Source of the DNA: Bacteroidota bacterium
Lineage (GTDB): Bacteria > Bacteroidota > Bacteroidia > Sphingobacteriales > Sphingobacteriaceae
DNA length: 64,000 nucleotides
Assembly: GCA_013286565.1 (NCBI GenBank)
Contig: JABDFM010000006.1
Coordinates: forward strand, 1-64,000
Reading direction: 5' to 3'
The notes under the pieces: model-generated
Seen by the model: only the letters and a program-made list of their open reading frames with translations
What the model was told of the DNA's origin: nothing
Databases searched by the model: none
In this document: piece after piece, positions 19,436-29,246 of the stretch
Position numbering within the stretch: the first letter of the stretch is position 1
How the letters are laid out: every line of letters starts with the position of its first letter
Position numbers and translations under genes: made by a program

Positions 19436-20859
19436 TTGTCTTTAGATTCATGATTTCTATTTTTTTTGTACCATTCTCCAAAAGAATTTTTCGGTACTTC
19501 GGGCAACTCGCGTTGCTTATACCAAGGGTTAAATCGATTATTGACAACCAATGGGACCCACTTCATAGTTAATCTGCCAAGTTTACCGGCAACCTTATAT
19601 AATACCGGCGACGAAAGTATCTTAGTCATTACGCTTAAAGCTGCGTTTTTGGCTAAAGGAGCATGCCCGTTTTTTACAATTACCTGGCGCCATTTGTACA
19701 ATTGATCATGTATATCGATTTTAACAGGGCAAACATTGGTACAAGAACCACATAAGGTGGACGCAAACGGAAGATCTGCGTGCTTCTCCATATCCAGGTT
19801 AGGGGCAAGTATGGACCCAATAGGGCCCGCTATCGCACTATGATAACTGTGCCCGCCGCTTCGCCTGTAAACCGGGCAGGTATTCATACAGGCGCCACAA
19901 CGTATACATTTTAATGAATTGCGAAAATCTTCCCGTCCAAGTTGTTTACTGCGGCCATTATCAACAATAATGATATGTATGCTGGCTCCGGAGCGCGGTT
20001 TTTTAAAATGACTTGAATAAGTTGTAATTGGTTGACCTGTGGCGCTTCTGGTTAGTAACCTTAAAAAGACCCCCAGGTGCTTTCTTTCTGGTATAATCTT
20101 TTCAATACCCATGCTTGCAATATGTATATCCGCCAGGTGCGCCCCCATATCAGCATTCCCTTCATTTGTGCAAACCACAAACTCACCGGTTTCCGCCACA
20201 GCGAAATTCACACCTGTAAGAGCAGCTTTTCTTGCCAAAAAAGTTTCCCTTAAATGCTGTCGGGCAGTTTCTGTTAAGAAAATGGGATCAGAATTCCCCG
20301 AAGGAGTACCCAGGTGCTGATGGAACAATTCACCTATCTCTTCCTTTTTTTTGTGTATGCAAGGCAATACGATATGACTGGGGTGTTCGTTTGCCAATTG
20401 AACAATAAACTCGCCGAGGTCGGAATCTATAACATTAACTCCATTATCAAGAAGATAGTCATTCAAATTGCACTCCTCGGTAAGCATGGATTTACTTTTA
20501 ACTATTTTATTTATGCCTTTTGACAGCAATAAGTCAAGTACAATTTCATTATGCTCTTTGGCATCGAGCGCCCAGTGAACATGAACCCCATTTGCCTTAG
20601 CATTGGTTTCAAATTGCTGTAAATAATAATTAAGATTGCCTAACACATTATTTTTAATTTGTGATCCTGCTTCTCTTAATTCCTCCCACTCGGGTAATTT
20701 TTTTACAGCGTTATCTCTCTTTTGCCGCACCCACCATAATGTTTCATCATGCCAGTCAACCCTTTGCTCGTCTTTATTAAATTCATTGGCCAGGGCCGCA
20801 TGATCTTTATCTGGGGCTATCATTATTTTATTTTTATAATTTAAAGGGCTACTCTCCAT
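19432..20859 (-). CDS. lutB: LutB iron-sulfur LUD-domain protein (L-lactate utilization)
   Basis: GVNFAVAETGEFVVCTNEGNADM; ferredoxin-like CIRCGACMNTCPVYRRSGGHSY and CGSCTNVCPVKI. Confidence 0.93.
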   Translation of the reverse strand: MESSPLNYKNKIMIAPDKDHAALANEFNKDEQRVDWHDETLWWVRQKRDNAVKKLPEWEELREAGSQIKNNVLGNLNYYLQQFETNAKANGVHVHWALDAKEHNEIVLDLLLSKGINKIVKSKSMLTEECNLNDYLLDNGVNVIDSDLGEFIVQLANEHPSHIVLPCIHKKKEEIGELFHQHLGTPSGNSDPIFLTETARQHLRETFLARKAALTGVNFAVAETGEFVVCTNEGNADMGAHLADIHIASMGIEKIIPERKHLGVFLRLLTRSATGQPITTYSSHFKKPRSGASIHIIIVDNGRSKQLGREDFRNSLKCIRCGACMNTCPVYRRSGGHSYHSAIAGPIGSILAPNLDMEKHADLPFASTLCGSCTNVCPVKIDIHDQLYKWRQVIVKNGHAPLAKNAALSVMTKILSSPVLYKVAGKLGRLTMKWVPLVVNNRFNPWYKQRELPEVPKNSFGEWYKKNRNHESKDK

Positions 20860-21583
20860 TCAAAATCTCAGCTATATGTATCACTTTAAGCGGACTGCCC
20901 TGCCTGCGTAAAATACCTTCCATATGCATAAGGCAGGAAAGATCAGCAGCTGTAATGTATTCAACCCCATTCTTAATATGATCTGCAACTCTATCCTTAC
21001 CCATTTTTACTGAGACCGCCTCTTCAGCCACACAAAAAGTTCCTCCAAACCCACAACATTCGTCCGGCCTGTCAAGAGGCATAATTTCGAGGCCTGACAC
21101 CATATCGAGTAAATAGCGGGGTTTTGAAAAAGCGGGCGCCATAAGCTCTGTCATTTGTGAAAGGTGTAGCCCCCTCTGCCCATGGCAGCTTTGATGCAAG
21201 CCCACTTTATAAGGAAATTTTGCTTCAAGATTTGTTATTTTGAGAACATCAGTCAAAAACTCGACTAATTCATAAACCTTGCTTCTGATACCAGCTGCCT
21301 TTACTTCATTTTTTTCAGAATGCAGATGATGCTTTATGTGTAAAACACAGCTTCCTGAAGGACAAACAATATAATCACAGCCCGAAAAATTTTCTATAAA
21401 TAATTCATTACACCCATTGGTAAGGTGTTCAAATCCGGAATTAGCCATGGGTTGCCCACAACAGGTTTGCCGTGACGGATATTGCACATCTACTCCTAAC
21501 TTCTCCAGTAATTGCAGGGTTGCAATTGCTGCGCCAGGATAAAACTGATCAACATAACACGGCACAAACAAACCAACTTTCAT
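20849..21583 (-). CDS. lutA: LutA Fe-S oxidoreductase (two CCG domains)
   Basis: LFVPCYVDQFYPGAAIATLQLLEKLGVDVQYPSRQTCCGQPMANSG and DECCGFGGTFCV. Confidence 0.93.
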   Translation of the reverse strand: MKVGLFVPCYVDQFYPGAAIATLQLLEKLGVDVQYPSRQTCCGQPMANSGFEHLTNGCNELFIENFSGCDYIVCPSGSCVLHIKHHLHSEKNEVKAAGIRSKVYELVEFLTDVLKITNLEAKFPYKVGLHQSCHGQRGLHLSQMTELMAPAFSKPRYLLDMVSGLEIMPLDRPDECCGFGGTFCVAEEAVSVKMGKDRVADHIKNGVEYITAADLSCLMHMEGILRRQGSPLKVIHIAEILNGE

Positions 21584-21791
21584 ATTTATTTCTATTACAA
21601 ATGATCATTAAGAGCTAGTACAATACATTTTAAAAGGGTGAACAAGAAAGCTATTTTTTAAAGGAAAATCATTACGATCTATCAGCATTATATTAAATGA
21701 TTTTAGCAGGTTTAAGCAAATCTGGCACTCCAAATAAATAGCTGAAACCATGTAGGCCCATATTTTATGTTTGATTTAACTATATTTTGAA

Positions 21792-22562
21792 TTACCTTAT
21801 TGATCTGTATCCTAATTCTGCCCCGCCGCTAACAGGCAAAATAGCTCCTGTGATAAACCGTGCCTTGTCTGAAAGAAGAAAAACACAAGCATCGGCAATC
21901 ACATCCCCATCCGGGCAATAACCTAAAGGGTGTATGTTATTCAAATAGTTTTCTATAGACGATGGGTCTGGTTGTTCTTCTTTCCATTTGCGTAACATCG
22001 GAGTCCATACGCCTGCAGGCAAAACTGCATTTACACGTATTTTATAAGGAGCGTAATCCAGGGCCATTGATTTGGTTAGCGCATTCATAGCCCCCTTTGT
22101 AGCGGTGTAGGCCGCATGGTTTTCCTGTCCAATTTCGCCCACAAGGCTGCTGGTATTCAAAATACTTCCCCTTGATTTTTTTAATTCGTCAAAGCCAAAA
22201 CGGGTAGTGAGCATCACGCTTTTTAAATTTACGTCCATCAGCAGGTGCCATTCCTCATCACTTGTCTCGTGCAAGGGTTTGGATGGCGTGGCAATACCGG
22301 CATTATTATGAATAGCATCAATTCTCCCGTATTTTTCTATTGTTTGATGAATAGCGCGTTCTACGTCTGATGCATTGGACACATCGCATACGATGCCAAG
22401 GTGTTTGTCTCCTAACTGTTTTGCCGCATCCTCAACCGGCCCCTGCGAAGAGGCCGCGATAACCACATTTGCACCTGCATCGGCATAAGCTTTTGCACAT
22501 TCAAACCCAATACCCAGTGAGCCACCGGTAAGAAAAATAATTTTATCGGCTAATTGTTGCAT
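21792..22562 (-). CDS. SDR oxidoreductase, probable L-fucose 1-dehydrogenase (HSD17B14-like)
   Basis: TGGSLGIG, NNAG, SSLVGEIGQENHAAYTATKGAMNALTKSMALDYAPYKIRVN, C-terminal SGGAELGY; lies in fucose locus. Confidence 0.75.
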   Translation of the reverse strand: MQQLADKIIFLTGGSLGIGFECAKAYADAGANVVIAASSQGPVEDAAKQLGDKHLGIVCDVSNASDVERAIHQTIEKYGRIDAIHNNAGIATPSKPLHETSDEEWHLLMDVNLKSVMLTTRFGFDELKKSRGSILNTSSLVGEIGQENHAAYTATKGAMNALTKSMALDYAPYKIRVNAVLPAGVWTPMLRKWKEEQPDPSSIENYLNNIHPLGYCPDGDVIADACVFLLSDKARFITGAILPVSGGAELGYRSIR

Positions 22563-22583
22563 ATTTTATCCCTTTGTAAATTC

Positions 22584-23000
22584 TTAGTTTGTATGAAACA
22601 CCTCTTCCATAGAAGTCCATATTTGTTTTTTAGCGGCGGCTTCAGGTAATGGCTGCTGGCATGGGTCTGTTTCCTTCCACCAACGTTGAGTAGTTGTATC
22701 ATCCGCCATTTTTTTCATATCGGCTTTAAAGTCGGTTCCAACATATTCAAAATAGCTAAACAGAAAGTAACTATTCTGTACCTTTTTCAAGTAGATGGAA
22801 TAGTTTTGGATGTTACAATCCTTTATTTTTTTCAGTACCGCTGGCCAGGCATTGGCATGCAGCATCTTGTAATAATCCAGCTTTTCAGATTTAAGCCCTG
22901 TTATTGAAGCAAAGCGTTGTACATGAACTGGTTTCTTGTTTTGCGTACAAGACGTAAACAGGAAGCCGGCCAGGAAAACAATAACAATATATTTTTTCAT
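22584..23000 (-). CDS. L-rhamnose/L-fucose mutarotase family protein with lipoprotein signal peptide
   Basis: FASITGLKSEKLDYYKMLHANAWPAVLKKIKDCNIQNYSIYL, TQRWWKETDPCQQPL; N-terminal lipobox LAGFLFTSC. Confidence 0.85.
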   Translation of the reverse strand: MKKYIVIVFLAGFLFTSCTQNKKPVHVQRFASITGLKSEKLDYYKMLHANAWPAVLKKIKDCNIQNYSIYLKKVQNSYFLFSYFEYVGTDFKADMKKMADDTTTQRWWKETDPCQQPLPEAAAKKQIWTSMEEVFHTN

Positions 23001-23009
23001 TTTATTTGA

Positions 23010-24653
23010 TTATCTGAACACATAATATAATACGCCTATTATCAGCAACAGAAGCGCGGATAACACTTTATAATTGCCAATACCTTTTAATGCTACGCCA
23101 TGAAGAGGTTCCCATGGTGATTTCCAGTACAACTGCGAGCTTTCTGTATTGTGTTGTACAGGGTAGATGTATGAAAATAAAATTTGCATCGCCATGCATA
23201 CACAAAACAGGTAAAAAGCCATCATCATAAAAGGAATATGGCCGATAAAGGTATCTGGATATAGTTTACCGACGGCAAACACTATAACTCCAAGTGCGGA
23301 ACCGATCCATAATGTAAGTTTAGCTGAAGTGGCTGATGCACCTTTCCAAAATATACCGAGCAGGAAAACGCAGGTAATAGGTGGAGAAATATGAGCGATA
23401 ACATCATTGATCCCGCCGAATATGCTTTCATATTTATTCAATAAAGGCAATAAGGAAAGGGAAAATACCAATGCAATACCTGCTGTAATTTTCCCTACCA
23501 ATACCAATTGCTTATCTGAAGCTGCGGGTCGATAGCGTTGGTACATATCGTAACTTACCATGGTAGAAATAGAGTTCAATGCGCCTGAAACCTGGCTCAT
23601 TAACCCGGATAAAAGAGCCGCCACCAAAACCCCAATTAATCCTGAAGGTAAAAGTTGCGTGATCATTAACGTGTAAATACCTTTTGTATTAACCGCTCCC
23701 TTTTCATTAACACCTAAGCTGCTAATATCCAGATGTCCGGTTTGTGCCAGGGTATAAGCAAACAGACCTGGTAGTACAAAAATGAATACCGGGAGAATTT
23801 TGATGAAACCGCAAAACAGAGGACCTAATCTTGCATTATTTTCATCTTTAGCCCCGAGCACCCGCTGCACAATAGTTTGGTCTGCGCACCAGTACCATAT
23901 ACCCAAAACCGGGTAGCCTAAAAAAACTGCATACCAGGGCATTCCACTGCTATCGCCAGCCGGGCGCAACATGGAGAGCTTATTTGTTGCGTTGTGGCTT
24001 TTCAATACATCTACCATGGGTTCCCAGCCACCCATTTTGTGAAAGGCCGCATAACTAATGACTATTGCTCCTGTCAGCAATACTACCGTTTGGATTGACT
24101 CCGTTACAACTACCGCTTTTAATCCGCCAATAATTGTATAAACAGCTGTTATGATACAAATTACAATTACACTGACATACATATTAAGGCCAAATAAGGT
24201 TTTCAATACGATACCCCCTGCCAACATGGAGAAAGCGATATGAACGATAATTGCAGAGACAACGGATATCACCGCCAACCAGTCACGACTTGACCGGTCG
24301 TAACGTTTTTCCAGGAAATCGGGCAGGGTGGTAATACCGGACTTTATATAAAACGGAACGAAGAACAAGGCCAATAAAATAAGAGTAAAGGCTGCCATCC
24401 ATTCAAAATTTCCATTAAGCAACCCGCTGTCAAATCCGCTTTGTGCAAGACTAACCAGGTGCACCGTAGAAATATTAGTAGCAAAAAGCGCCAACCCAAT
24501 AGCAGGCCATTTTAAAGTTTTCCCTGCCAGAAAGTATTCTCCGGCTGCGTTTGCCTTGCTTTTACGGCGATGGCGGATACCCACCCATAGCCCTATTGAC
24601 AAAATAGCCAGGATATATATAATACTAATGCTTAAGTCGATTGATTTTAACAT
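23010..24653 (-). CDS. Sodium:solute symporter (SSS family), probable L-fucose uptake
   Basis: EYFLAGKTLKWPAIGLALFATNISTVHLVSLAQSGF, WYWCADQTIVQRVLGAKDENNARLG; many TM helices. Confidence 0.88.
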   Translation of the reverse strand: MLKSIDLSISIIYILAILSIGLWVGIRHRRKSKANAAGEYFLAGKTLKWPAIGLALFATNISTVHLVSLAQSGFDSGLLNGNFEWMAAFTLILLALFFVPFYIKSGITTLPDFLEKRYDRSSRDWLAVISVVSAIIVHIAFSMLAGGIVLKTLFGLNMYVSVIVICIITAVYTIIGGLKAVVVTESIQTVVLLTGAIVISYAAFHKMGGWEPMVDVLKSHNATNKLSMLRPAGDSSGMPWYAVFLGYPVLGIWYWCADQTIVQRVLGAKDENNARLGPLFCGFIKILPVFIFVLPGLFAYTLAQTGHLDISSLGVNEKGAVNTKGIYTLMITQLLPSGLIGVLVAALLSGLMSQVSGALNSISTMVSYDMYQRYRPAASDKQLVLVGKITAGIALVFSLSLLPLLNKYESIFGGINDVIAHISPPITCVFLLGIFWKGASATSAKLTLWIGSALGVIVFAVGKLYPDTFIGHIPFMMMAFYLFCVCMAMQILFSYIYPVQHNTESSQLYWKSPWEPLHGVALKGIGNYKVLSALLLLIIGVLYYVFR

Positions 24654-24725
24654 TTTCGATTTCTCTTATCTTTATTTCAATGGTTAAATTATTGCAGTTT
24701 GGTGTGAAAGTATGATAGTCATTCA

Positions 24726-25949
24726 TTATACCTTAAAATCACAACTACTTCCCGGTTCCATTGGGGTTTTATAAACACCATTCTCTATTTTAACAGGATG
24801 TAAAAAATGCTTTTGTAAATGAGGAATATGTTCTAAAAACAAGGCTTCGTGCCCCATGGAGATATGATTGAATAATACCAGGTGCTGGTGCAATTGTCCC
24901 ATATCGCCAACATGAGGTACCACAGGGATATTATATTTACGACAGAGCAAACTAATGGTTATAAATTCGCTTACGCCCCCTACTCTTACTGCATCTACCT
25001 GGATAAAGCCCGCTGACTTCGATTGCAAATAATTTTTGAAGACAATGCGGTTAGGTACATGTTCACCCAGTGCCAGTTTTGTGGGCGCAATAGCATCAGC
25101 CAGTGTTTTATGTGCCAGCACATCATCCGGATGCGTTGGTTCTTCTATCCAATAGGGATTCATGCTTTGTAATTCCTTGCATATTTTGAGCGCCTGCGGC
25201 AAAGTCCACTGCTGATTGGCATCCAGCATCACTTTTATGTTATCTCCTGCTACTTCACGTACAATATGCGAACGACGGATATCCCTTTCCGGATCAGGGC
25301 TTCCCACCTTCAGCTTCATCGCCGTAAAACCTTCCGCGACGGCCTTGCGGCAATTTTCGCGTACTTTTTCGTCTGTATAATTAAACCAGCCTATAGAGGT
25401 ATCATAGCCGGGATAACCCGCATTTACAATTTGCTGACGATCTTCTTTTCCTGCCCGGTTATCTTGTAGTATTTGTAGTGCTTGTACATTTGTCAGCTCG
25501 TCTTCAAGATAAGATAGATCGAGCGTGTTGATGATCTGTTCAGGCGACAGATCGATCAGCAGCTTCCATAAGGGCACACCTCTTTTTTTAGCCCAAAGGT
25601 CATAACAGGCATTGGTAACTGAAGCAAGCGCTAAATGAACTACGCCTTTGTGCGGTCCAAGCCACCGAAACTGCTGTTCGTTAGAAAGCTGATTGAATAC
25701 TGCTCCGAAATTCAACATTAACTCTTCAATATCCCTCCCTTTTAGTTGATCGGCGTAAAACTGTGCCGCCTTGCATACCAGGTCATTCCCTTCGCCCAAC
25801 GTAAAAGCAAAGCCTGTCCCGGTAAGGCCGCTATCGTCAATCAAATTGGTTACTGCATAAGAATATATGGGGTCTCTATGAATAGCATCACTCCCCGCTC
25901 CTTTACCAAGCGGGAATCTCCTGTCGGTTACCTTAATTTTTTGTATCAT
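24726..25949 (-). CDS. L-fuconate dehydratase (enolase superfamily)
   Basis: DRRFPLGKGAGSDAIHRDPIYSYAVTNLI, AMKLKVGSPDPERDIRR, MLDANQQWTLPQALKI, YWIEEPTHPDDVLAHK, VPHVGDMGQLHQHLVLFNH. Confidence 0.92.
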   Translation of the reverse strand: MIQKIKVTDRRFPLGKGAGSDAIHRDPIYSYAVTNLIDDSGLTGTGFAFTLGEGNDLVCKAAQFYADQLKGRDIEELMLNFGAVFNQLSNEQQFRWLGPHKGVVHLALASVTNACYDLWAKKRGVPLWKLLIDLSPEQIINTLDLSYLEDELTNVQALQILQDNRAGKEDRQQIVNAGYPGYDTSIGWFNYTDEKVRENCRKAVAEGFTAMKLKVGSPDPERDIRRSHIVREVAGDNIKVMLDANQQWTLPQALKICKELQSMNPYWIEEPTHPDDVLAHKTLADAIAPTKLALGEHVPNRIVFKNYLQSKSAGFIQVDAVRVGGVSEFITISLLCRKYNIPVVPHVGDMGQLHQHLVLFNHISMGHEALFLEHIPHLQKHFLHPVKIENGVYKTPMEPGSSCDFKV

Positions 25950-25968
25950 TCGTTATATTATCAAGCAG

Positions 25969-27279
25969 TTACAAAACCACAGGTATGGTTTCAGCATTAG
26001 TGGTTAATTCTAATACAATTACCGAATCGTTACTATCCGGAAGTTGATCGGGCAATTGAAGCGTAATGGCATTATTGGCACCCCGGCTATAATTTATCTT
26101 GCCCCCGTTAATCAAATAGGCCTGCTTAACTTTTATATTGGACAATATAGGCAGTGTTAAAGTGTTTGATTTTTTTTCAAAAACATGTATGTACAATTTA
26201 TTACCCTTGCGCGTAGTGGCAAAATCATCATTCGGTGCTAAGGGGCCGCCTTTGGTACCGTAAATACTTTCCCCGTATATTTTCAGCCAGTCCCCCATTT
26301 CCTTCAGCCTTTTTACCTGGCGTTCTTCCATCCTACCATCGGGCATAGGCCCTACATTGAAAAGCAGGTTCCCATTCCCCCCGGCTGTTTTAACTAAAGT
26401 TTGTATACACTGTTTTAATGGTTTCAACTTATCATTTGGCTTCCATGCCCATTGATTACAAATAGTCATGCAAGTTTCCCAGGGATTATTCATGTTAAGC
26501 GCACCGATTTCCTGTTCAGGTGTTGCATAGTCGCCTACCGTTTCAGGTGTTAGCTTTGGGTGATCGTCACTTGCCCCAAGCCTGTTGTTGATGATCACAT
26601 TCGGATCCAGTTTCTTTAAATAAGTGTAAATATCTGCTGCATATTCGTTTTTCCACGGACTTTCCCAATTGCCATCAAACCATAACATATAGGGATGATA
26701 CCGGGTTACAATCTCCTGTAACTCATTCTTCATGGTGAGCACAAACTTCTTCATATCGGCACTTGGTTTTATGTTTTTTGAGCCCGAAATCTCAATCGGA
26801 TAATTTGGATCGTGCCAATCCAGTACCGTAAAATAAATGCAAAACTTGATACCATATTTTTTACAAGAACTCGCAAGTTCCCCAACAATGTCTTTTTTAT
26901 ATGGCGAATTCATGATATTGTAATCTGAAAACTTTGTTGGCCACATACAAAATCCATCATGATGCTTGGAGACGATGGTCAGGTATTTCATACCGGCATC
27001 TTTGGCAGTTTTTACCCACGCGTCTGCATCAAATAAAACAGGATCGAATTCTTTATATAGATTATCATATTCTTTAGTTGGCACCTCATTTCCCCTGCTC
27101 CAGCCTATTTCTGTACCACGTAATGTTACAGGCCCCCAGTGAATAAACATACCAAATCGTTGATCCATAAAATCATCCATCACTGCTTTGGATGTTTTAA
27201 TTACGGGATCTACCAAAGGTTGTGCCTTTAATTTACCCAGCGATAATAAAAGGATTGAAATGCAAAAAAAATATTTCAT
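25969..27279 (-). CDS. Alpha-L-fucosidase (GH29)
   Basis: Signal peptide; RFGMFIHWGPVTLRGTEIGWSRG, YLTIVSKHHDGFCMWPTKFSDYNI, YHPYMLWFDGNWE, GGNGNLLFNVGPMPDGR. Confidence 0.95.
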   Translation of the reverse strand: MKYFFCISILLLSLGKLKAQPLVDPVIKTSKAVMDDFMDQRFGMFIHWGPVTLRGTEIGWSRGNEVPTKEYDNLYKEFDPVLFDADAWVKTAKDAGMKYLTIVSKHHDGFCMWPTKFSDYNIMNSPYKKDIVGELASSCKKYGIKFCIYFTVLDWHDPNYPIEISGSKNIKPSADMKKFVLTMKNELQEIVTRYHPYMLWFDGNWESPWKNEYAADIYTYLKKLDPNVIINNRLGASDDHPKLTPETVGDYATPEQEIGALNMNNPWETCMTICNQWAWKPNDKLKPLKQCIQTLVKTAGGNGNLLFNVGPMPDGRMEERQVKRLKEMGDWLKIYGESIYGTKGGPLAPNDDFATTRKGNKLYIHVFEKKSNTLTLPILSNIKVKQAYLINGGKINYSRGANNAITLQLPDQLPDSNDSVIVLELTTNAETIPVVL

Positions 27280-27391
27280 AATTCATGTTTATTAAGACAA
27301 ATCTAAATTAGAGGCTTATCAGGTAACTTACAATGAATTATGTTTGTGTTTTAATGGATTATCCTATTATCGTTTTTATTAAATTTATAAT

Positions 27392-28282
27392 ATGAAAAAA
27401 ATAAAGGTCAGAGATGGTTTTGAGGGGCAAAAACTGATCAGCTTACCTCATATGATTTACAAGAATATAGGGGCCAATAATGCAATTCTAAATCAGATCT
27501 TTATTACCCATATTGGCTATTTCCCAAAAGCGTCTTATCATTTCCGGGAACGCAGGAAAGGCTGTGAGGATAATATATTTATTTATTGCCTGCAAGGTAA
27601 AGGATGGTACATCGTTGATAAGAAGAAATATGAAGTAGAACCTAACCAGTTTTTCCAATTACCTGCTACTGCCGAATATCTTAAATATGGCGCTGACGAG
27701 GAACAGCCGTGGACTATATTTTGGGTGCATTATAGTGGGAAAGATATGGGCTCCTTTAACAAATTATTGAATATTTCGATTAATGACGGCCCCCAAAATA
27801 TCCCCTATAATGAAAAAGGGTTACTTATCTGGAAGGAAATGTACAGTTCTTTGGAGATGGGATACAGTAAGGACAATTTAAACAACGCCAATATGTGTTT
27901 GTATCATTTTTTGTCGACTTTCTTATATCCGAGCAGACATTTTTCAATTACCGATGATAAAGATATGATCAGGGAAACGATTGTATTTATGAGCGAAAAA
28001 CTGGGAGGCAGGTTCACTGTAGAAGATTTCGCAGCTCGTTATCAATTATCGGCATCCCATTTCTCTAGTTTATTCCGGCGATCAACAGGTACGTCCCCAA
28101 TGGAGTACTTCATCCAACTAAAGATCCAAAAATCATGTCAACTTCTCTATAATGCAAATATTAAAGTTAAAGATGTGGCTAAAGAAATAGGTTATGATGA
28201 TGCGTATTATTTTTCCCGTCTGTTTAAAAAACTAATGGGCATGTCTCCCGAGCAGTATAGAATTATTAAATATCATTTTTAA
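27392..28282 (+). CDS. AraC-family transcriptional regulator, divergent to the fucosidase operon
   Basis: Cupin-like N-terminus; C-terminal FAARYQLSASHFSSLFRRSTGTSPMEYFIQLKIQKSCQLL...DVAKEIGYDDAYYFSRLFKKLMGMSPEQYR. Confidence 0.93.
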   Translation: MKKIKVRDGFEGQKLISLPHMIYKNIGANNAILNQIFITHIGYFPKASYHFRERRKGCEDNIFIYCLQGKGWYIVDKKKYEVEPNQFFQLPATAEYLKYGADEEQPWTIFWVHYSGKDMGSFNKLLNISINDGPQNIPYNEKGLLIWKEMYSSLEMGYSKDNLNNANMCLYHFLSTFLYPSRHFSITDDKDMIRETIVFMSEKLGGRFTVEDFAARYQLSASHFSSLFRRSTGTSPMEYFIQLKIQKSCQLLYNANIKVKDVAKEIGYDDAYYFSRLFKKLMGMSPEQYRIIKYHF

Positions 28283-28625
28283 GTGTTCCCATCAAGTTTC
28301 AAATATCATCTGCCTTCAAATGATGCCTGAAAACTTTTGCGCATACTGTGGTTATTAAACTTTTTTTAGTACATAAAACCATTGAGCGGATTTAATAACG
28401 GCTTTATGAGTAGCTCAACAAAAAACTGTGTAAATCTTAGCAATGCAACGATTGCCATTTCGAGAAAAGCACCTTCAAAAAGAGTTTTTTTGCAAAAAAG
28501 CCGCTCTTTACAGAGCTGTTTTTTCAATGAGGTACAGCCACCTGCCTCCTGAAGTACCCGGGGGTAGTTTCAAAACGCGATAAAACAGCATTTTTGACCC
28601 CTTAGAGGCCATTTTAAAACAAAAA

Positions 28626-28649
28626 GGCCTCGCAAAATTGCAAGACCTT
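28626..28649 (-). terminator. Hairpin next to tRNA-Asn 3' fragment copy A (minus-strand terminator)
   Basis: Minus strand AGGUCUUGC-AAUUUU-GCGAGGCCU (G-U pairs allowed) then UUUUUGUUUU. Confidence 0.55.
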
Positions 28650-28653
28650 TATC

Positions 28654-28701
28654 GCTCCTGAGGCTGGGCTCGAACCAGCGACCCTCTGATAACAGTCAGA
28701 T
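28654..28701 (-). repeat. Partial tRNA-Asn copy A (3' half, att-like direct repeat, 48 bp)
   Basis: gctcctgaggctgggctcgaaccagcgaccctctgataacagtcagat; matches 49033-49081 except one deleted T. Confidence 0.9.
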
Positions 28702-28889
28702 TTATGGATTATATTTTAATCTTTTCAAAGCCATCCTATAAAACTTCTGTCTATTCCCATTATTTAACATTAATAAAATATATTAATGATGAAGGCGTAC
28801 TTGGCATAAAACCTTCTCCTATCCGAAATGCCGTTGCAGTTGGATAGGTGTTTATAATGTTCTTAACGAAAATTAACCTAAGCTTTCAC

Positions 28890-29246
28890 ATGAAAAAAAT
28901 CTTAATAATTGAAGACGATCAGGATATAGTGGATTTAACCATTATCTTATTGGAACGTGAAGGATACGAAGTCCACAGTTTCACTAATTTCCTGGGATTT
29001 GAAAATGTAGTTAATGACTACAACCCAAACCTTGTGCTTCTTGACCTTAACCTGCGTGGTTGTCACGGGAAGGAGATATGCCAGTACATCAAAGGTCAGG
29101 ATCATTTGAAACAAACAAAAGTTATGCTTATGTCGGCGAACCCGGATATCAAAACAGTGAAAGAAGAAGTAGCAGCCGATGCATTTATTAATAAGCCTTT
29201 TAACGTAACTGATTTTTTACAAAAGATCAGAACTAATATCAATTAG
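28890..29246 (+). CDS. Receiver-only response regulator
   Basis: MKKILIIEDDQDIVDLTIILLEREGYEVHSF...NLVLLDLNLRGCHGKEIC...VMLMSANPD...FINKPFNVTDFL; longer ORF starts 28848. Confidence 0.88.
   Translation: MKKILIIEDDQDIVDLTIILLEREGYEVHSFTNFLGFENVVNDYNPNLVLLDLNLRGCHGKEICQYIKGQDHLKQTKVMLMSANPDIKTVKEEVAADAFINKPFNVTDFLQKIRTNIN

Noticed and set aside
28284-28620. Intergenic hairpins (GCTCTTTACAGAGC + T-run) as a possible IS end or ncRNA
   Set aside because: A terminator explains the hairpin; no terminal inverted repeat pair or transposase frame was found.
28654-28701. Copies A and B as functional tRNA genes
   Set aside because: Only the 3' half is present; no D-arm or 5' acceptor strand follows, and copy A has a deletion in the anticodon loop.
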